A DNA stretch of 16,114 nt, from contig DASULB010000337.1 of the NCBI GenBank assembly GCA_036278455.1, positions 1 through 16,114 on the forward strand, in the 5' to 3' direction. Of this stretch, positions 13,470 to 16,114 are shown in pieces. The position numbers and the translations under genes are program-made. Position 1 is the first letter of the stretch. Each line of letters starts with the position of its first letter. Below the pieces are notes generated by a model. That model did no database searches and was not told the DNA's origin. It was given only the letters and a program-made list of their open reading frames with translations. The DNA comes from FW021-bin31 sp036278455. GTDB lineage: Bacteria > Bacteroidota > Bacteroidia > Chitinophagales > Chitinophagaceae.

Positions 13470-13616
13470 ATGAGCAAAACCATCAAATGGGGTGGGGTAG
13501 CGCTGTTAATGCTGCTGTTTGCAGCGGCTGTTTCTTCCTGTAGTTCGACCCGCAGGTTGGGCTGTCCGATGAAGATCACCCAAACGGCGGCACAGGCCTA
13601 CTGGCCTGTGTGCTGA
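13470..13616 (+). CDS. Small predicted lipoprotein, 48 residues, unknown function
   Basis: This short ORF encodes a basic n-region (MSKTIK), a hydrophobic stretch (about residues 8-21, VALLMLLFAAAV), and a lipobox VSSC with Cys24 as the predicted lipidated residue. The mature peptide would be only 25 residues, CSSTRRLGCPMKITQ... ending in a C-terminal Cys48, so it has three cysteines (24, 32, 48). No acidic lipoprotein-export signal follows the Cys, so an inner-leaflet or periplasm-facing location is more likely than the cell surface. The complete signal-peptide logic and the intact frame support a real gene. Similar tiny Cys-rich lipoproteins occur in Bacteroidota, but I cannot name a family. 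The last codons form a perfect hairpin. It sits 140 nt from divergent mpl and 90 nt ahead of ubiX. Confidence 0.75.
   Translation: MSKTIKWGGVALLMLLFAAAVSSCSSTRRLGCPMKITQTAAQAYWPVC
13591..13610 (+). repeat. Perfect 8-bp hairpin at the 3' end of the small lipoprotein gene
   Basis: CACAGGCC pairs with GGCCTGTG around a TACT loop. The structure covers the last eight sense codons and ends 3 nt before the TGA. There is no following T-run, so a standard intrinsic terminator is not supported; mRNA stabilisation or 3'-end protection is possible. Confidence 0.65.
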
Positions 13617-13677
13617 AGCCTCCCGATCAATGCCTGATAAGGCCATGCGCCGCTTCCTGGCATGATCCCCGTTGCCT

Positions 13678-13685
13678 TAGGTTTG
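13678..13685 (+). promoter_or_regulatory. Putative -7 box of ubiX
   Basis: TAGGTTTG is followed immediately by TAATTTG, two overlapping -7-like boxes 14-21 nt before the ubiX ATG. No good -33 box is present. Confidence 0.35.
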
Positions 13686-13706
13686 TAATTTGCGAAAATA
13701 ACCGCC

Positions 13707-14294
13707 ATGCACCGTATAGTTGTAGCCATCACAGGAGCCAGTGGTTCCATCTATGCCAAGCTGTTGCTGGAAAAGCTGCAACTCTATGACGACCAGTGGG
13801 ATGACATCGGTCTCGTGATGAGCGATAATGCCAAAACCGTATGGCGGACGGAGTTGGAAAACGCCTCTTACGAAGAATTGCCCTTTCACCAGTTTGGCTC
13901 CCGTGATTTTATGGCCCCTTTCGCCTCCGGTTCAGCACGCTATGACGTGATGATCATTTGTCCCTGCTCCATGGGCATGCTGGGGCGGATCGCCCACGGA
14001 ATCTCCGATGACCTTATTTCGCGTGCCGCCGATGTGATCTTAAAGGAAAGACGCAAGCTGATTTGCGTGCTGCGTGATACACCTTATAACCTGATCCATA
14101 TCCAGAACATGAAAACGGTCACCGAAGCCGGCGGCATTATCTGTCCGGCAACCCCTTCTTATTACAGCAAACCCCGGACGATGGAAGAACTGGCGGCCAC
14201 CGTGGTGGACAGGGTGCTGGAACTGGGTGGGATCCAATTGCAGACCTTCCGGTGGGGGGAGGAGGCCGAAGAAGAGGAGCCGGGGTTGACCTGA
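13707..14294 (+). CDS. ubiX: UbiX-family flavin prenyltransferase
   Basis: UbiX attaches a dimethylallyl group to FMN to make prenylated FMN, the cofactor of UbiD-type decarboxylases in quinone or aromatic-acid metabolism. The 195-residue protein has the FMN-binding start RIVVAITGASGSIYAKLL (3-20), the family signature CPCSMGMLGRIAHGISDDLISRAADV (near 90-115), and LRDTPYNLIHIQNM, corresponding to the RETPL segment that binds the prenyl phosphate. An acidic Glu-rich tail (EEAEEEEPG) is added at the C terminus and is probably unstructured. No ubiD is in the window. The start ATG at 13707 is preceded by overlapping TAGGTTTG and TAATTTG boxes, giving a short predicted leader. aroQ follows 90 nt later on the same strand. 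Confidence 0.95.
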   Translation: MHRIVVAITGASGSIYAKLLLEKLQLYDDQWDDIGLVMSDNAKTVWRTELENASYEELPFHQFGSRDFMAPFASGSARYDVMIICPCSMGMLGRIAHGISDDLISRAADVILKERRKLICVLRDTPYNLIHIQNMKTVTEAGGIICPATPSYYSKPRTMEELAATVVDRVLELGGIQLQTFRWGEEAEEEEPGLT

Positions 14295-14341
14295 GAGATC
14301 AAAAAAAGCATACCATCCTTTGAATGACAATATTCCGGATC

Positions 14342-14361
14342 CCCTGAGGCTGTAGTCAGGG
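14342..14361 (+). repeat. Small inverted repeat between ubiX and aroQ
   Basis: CCCTGA (14342-14347) pairs with TCAGGG (14356-14361) across an 8-nt loop. No T-run follows. Possibly a leader structure of aroQ; weak support. Confidence 0.3.
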
Positions 14362-14384
14362 AACCATCAACTTAACAATGACAC

Positions 14385-14804
14385 ATGAAGATAGCCATTA
14401 TCAATGGCCCCAATCTGAATTTATTGGGGAAAAGGGAGCCCGGCATATACGGTAACACTTCTTTTGAGGATTTCTTCAGGGAGCTGCAGGCCATTTTTCC
14501 CGAAACGACGCTTACTTATTATCAGAGCAATGTGGAAGGCGAGCTGGTAAACATGCTGCATGAGACAGGTTTTGATCATGACGGCATCCTGCTCAATGCG
14601 GGCGGCTATACCCACACATCGGTGGCGCTGCGTGATGCCATTGCGGCCATTAACACCCCCGTGATAGAGATTCATATTTCCAACGTGCACGCCCGCGAAG
14701 AATTCCGGCATACTTCGCTGATAGCGCCGGCCTGTGTCGGCAGCATCTGCGGGCTGGGGCTCAGGGGATATCAGCTGGGGGTGACGTATTTTTCGGGAAC
14801 CTGA
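14385..14804 (+). CDS. aroQ: Type II 3-dehydroquinate dehydratase
   Basis: AroQ performs the anti-dehydration of 3-dehydroquinate to 3-dehydroshikimate, the third shikimate step. At 139 residues it has the size of this small dodecameric class. It shows INGPNLNLLGKREPGIYG (6-23, catalytic Tyr22 and Arg17), QSNVEGELV (47-55), LNAGGYTHTSVALRDAI (70-86), and EIHISNVHAREEFRHTS (95-111, catalytic His97). The start is the ATG at 14385; no Shine-Dalgarno sequence is evident. It is separated from ubiX by 90 nt containing a small 6-bp inverted repeat, and from lepB by 194 nt. Confidence 0.97.
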   Translation: MKIAIINGPNLNLLGKREPGIYGNTSFEDFFRELQAIFPETTLTYYQSNVEGELVNMLHETGFDHDGILLNAGGYTHTSVALRDAIAAINTPVIEIHISNVHAREEFRHTSLIAPACVGSICGLGLRGYQLGVTYFSGT

Positions 14805-14862
14805 ACCCGCGTCGGCTGGCGAAGGACACCGGAATACCTCTGTTTGAGGACAAAAGGAGCAC

Positions 14863-14900
14863 TTTCCGGATAATCATTCCGGGCAGGGACGCTCCGGAAA
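14863..14900. repeat. Inverted repeat between aroQ and lepB
   Basis: TTTCCGGA (14863-14870) and TCCGGAAA (14893-14900) form a perfect 8-bp stem around a 22-nt loop, extendable by CAC/GTG after a 2-nt bulge. A T-run (14921-14927) lies 20 nt further on, too far for a canonical terminator. The rest of the 194-nt gap holds only the lepB promoter-like box. Confidence 0.4.
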
Positions 14901-14956
14901 CTGTGAAAAGAAGTAAAAACTTTTTTTGCGGAGGCATCAAAACTGAAATAGAGTGG

Positions 14957-14964
14957 TACTTTTG
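14957..14964 (+). promoter_or_regulatory. Putative -7 box of lepB
   Basis: TACTTTTG matches TAnnTTTG and lies 34 nt before the lepB ATG. The leader between them is almost purely A/T, typical of unstructured Bacteroidota translation starts. The nearest upstream TTTG is 28 nt away, too far for a standard -33 box. Confidence 0.4.
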
Positions 14965-14998
14965 TCTCTTTAAATTATAAATATTTATTATTTAGAAT

Positions 14999-16114
14999 AT
15001 GAGTCCGACTTTGCGAAAGGATCAAAAAGATAAAAAACCTGAGGCGCCTGCTGCTGACAAAAAAGGAACTAAGAAAAGGAAGAAGAGAAAATCGACTTTC
15101 CGGGAATGGATAGATGCCGCTATTTTCGCCGTGATCGCTGCCACCCTCATCCGTACCTTTTTCTTTGAGGCCTATACCATCCCGACCCCGTCCATGGAGA
15201 AAACATTGCTGGTGCACGACTTTTTATTCGTCAACAAGCTGAGTTACGGCCCAAGGGTGCCGATGACACCGCTGGCTGTTCCTTTTACGCTGAGCACCGT
15301 ACCCGTGCTGAACGTCCGTTCTTATTCCAACTGGCCGCATTTCGGGTATCACCGGCTTCCGGGGTTCGGACATATCAAACGGCGGGACGTGGTGGTGTTT
15401 AATTTTCCCGAGGGAGACACCGTGCTTAAAGAGCAGCCTGAACAGGATTATTACGCTTTGCTGCGTGCCTACGGCAGAAAATATATCCAGGATAACTATA
15501 CGATCGTTACGCGTCCGGTGGACCGCAAGGAGAATTACATCAAACGCTGTGTCGGCATCCCGGGAGATACGCTGCAGGTAATTAACGGATACGTATATGT
15601 GAATGGGCACATAGAAATAATACCGCCGCATGCGGAGAAAAATTACCTGGTGCAAACGGACGGGAGCGTATTCAATCCTCGCCGGCTGGATGAATTGAAC
15701 ATCAATCCTGCACTGGGGGTGGATCCGACGACTTCCACCTACCAGTTTAATCTTTCCACGCAGGATTCCGCGGCGCTGAGTAAGTTCAGCATTGTCAAAA
15801 GCATCACCCGTTACGTCAGAACAGGCATAGATCCTACCGTATTTCCACAGGACTCAGCGCATTTCAAGTGGGATGCGGATCATTACGGACCCATTTATAT
15901 TCCGAAGAAAGGTGCGACCGTTCACCTTGATATGGAGGACATCGCCCTGTACCGCAGGCTCATAGACGTCTATGAGCATAATACGCTTGTGGTGAAGGAC
16001 AGCACGATATACATCAATGGGGCCCCCACGGATCATTACACCTTCAAAATGAATTATTACTGGATGATGGGTGATAACCGGGATAACTCGCTGGATTCCC
16101 GTTTCTGGGGCTTC
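14999..16114 (+). CDS. lepB: Signal peptidase I (3' end beyond window)
   Basis: The frame is open from ATG 14999 to the window edge, giving 372 residues without a stop; the C terminus is missing. LepB removes signal peptides from secreted proteins on the periplasmic face of the inner membrane. A Lys-rich cytosolic N terminus (about 6-31) is followed by one membrane segment (about 38-56) and the S26 motifs: box B IPTPSMEKTLL with nucleophile Ser65, box C/D RRDVVVFNFP (128-137) and NYIKRCVGIPGDTL with general-base Lys182, and box E GDNRDNSLDSRFWGF (358-372). Between boxes D and E there is a long insert (about 190-345) typical of Bacteroidota LepB and absent from E. coli-size minimal enzymes. 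A TACTTTTG box lies about 35 nt upstream in a very A/T-rich leader. Confidence 0.96.
   Translation, partial: MSPTLRKDQKDKKPEAPAADKKGTKKRKKRKSTFREWIDAAIFAVIAATLIRTFFFEAYTIPTPSMEKTLLVHDFLFVNKLSYGPRVPMTPLAVPFTLSTVPVLNVRSYSNWPHFGYHRLPGFGHIKRRDVVVFNFPEGDTVLKEQPEQDYYALLRAYGRKYIQDNYTIVTRPVDRKENYIKRCVGIPGDTLQVINGYVYVNGHIEIIPPHAEKNYLVQTDGSVFNPRRLDELNINPALGVDPTTSTYQFNLSTQDSAALSKFSIVKSITRYVRTGIDPTVFPQDSAHFKWDADHYGPIYIPKKGATVHLDMEDIALYRRLIDVYEHNTLVVKDSTIYINGAPTDHYTFKMNYYWMMGDNRDNSLDSRFWGF

Noticed and set aside
13238..13579. 113-codon minus-strand ORF across the mpl-lipoprotein gap
   Set aside because: It overlaps mpl out of frame and lies antisense to the lipoprotein ORF; it has no coherent domain and would cross the mpl promoter region.
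15224..15655. 143-codon minus-strand ORF at the right end, and two shorter ones nearby
   Set aside because: All lie opposite the continuous lepB frame, which carries every S26 motif.

Overview
The window looks like a core chromosomal segment of a Bacteroidota bacterium, most likely near the Chitinophagaceae. This rests on a GH3-family protein beside dxr/rseP, a LytS-type 7TM histidine kinase, a Lys/Ala-rich histone H1-like protein next to rplU-rpmA, an Mpl murein-tripeptide ligase, an insert-bearing LepB, and repeated upstream boxes of the form TAnnTTTG (the Bacteroidota -7 element) with almost no Shine-Dalgarno sequences. No mobile element, rRNA, tRNA or CRISPR array was seen. The taxonomic call is inference from gene content, not a search.

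Layout. (1) 2-481 (+): the 3' end of an RsmB/RsmF/NOP2-family rRNA m5C methyltransferase, converging with and overlapping the next gene by 20 nt. (2) 462-4545 (-), read right to left: PolX-like PHP protein, kdsB, sensor histidine kinase. (3) 4724-5828 (-): rplU, rpmA and a histone H1-like gene ending in a clear intrinsic terminator. (4) 6042-10214 (+): GH3-family adenylating enzyme, dxr, rseP, divergent from rplU. (5) 10306-13329 (-), read right to left: mpl, DEDDh exonuclease, DPM1-like glycosyltransferase. (6) 13470-16114 (+): a 48-residue lipoprotein, ubiX, aroQ and lepB, which runs off the window.

Functionally the segment is housekeeping and envelope biology: lipopolysaccharide Kdo activation (kdsB), isoprenoid precursors (dxr), peptidoglycan recycling (mpl), dolichyl/undecaprenyl-type sugar transfer (GT2), intramembrane proteolysis (rseP), signal-peptide removal (lepB), aromatic biosynthesis (aroQ), prenylated flavin (ubiX), translation (rplU, rpmA, rRNA methylation), and DNA transactions (PolX-like, DnaQ-like, histone-like).

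I see no convincing novel multi-gene system. The most interesting points are a PolX homologue that has lost all three polymerase aspartates but kept its PHP nuclease motifs, a tiny three-cysteine lipoprotein whose 3' end encodes a perfect 8-bp hairpin, a 12-nt tandem repeat carrying the start codon of dxr, a 36-nt repeat array in the histone-like gene, and a set of TAnnTTTG boxes, two placed so close to ATG that leaderless transcripts are predicted.
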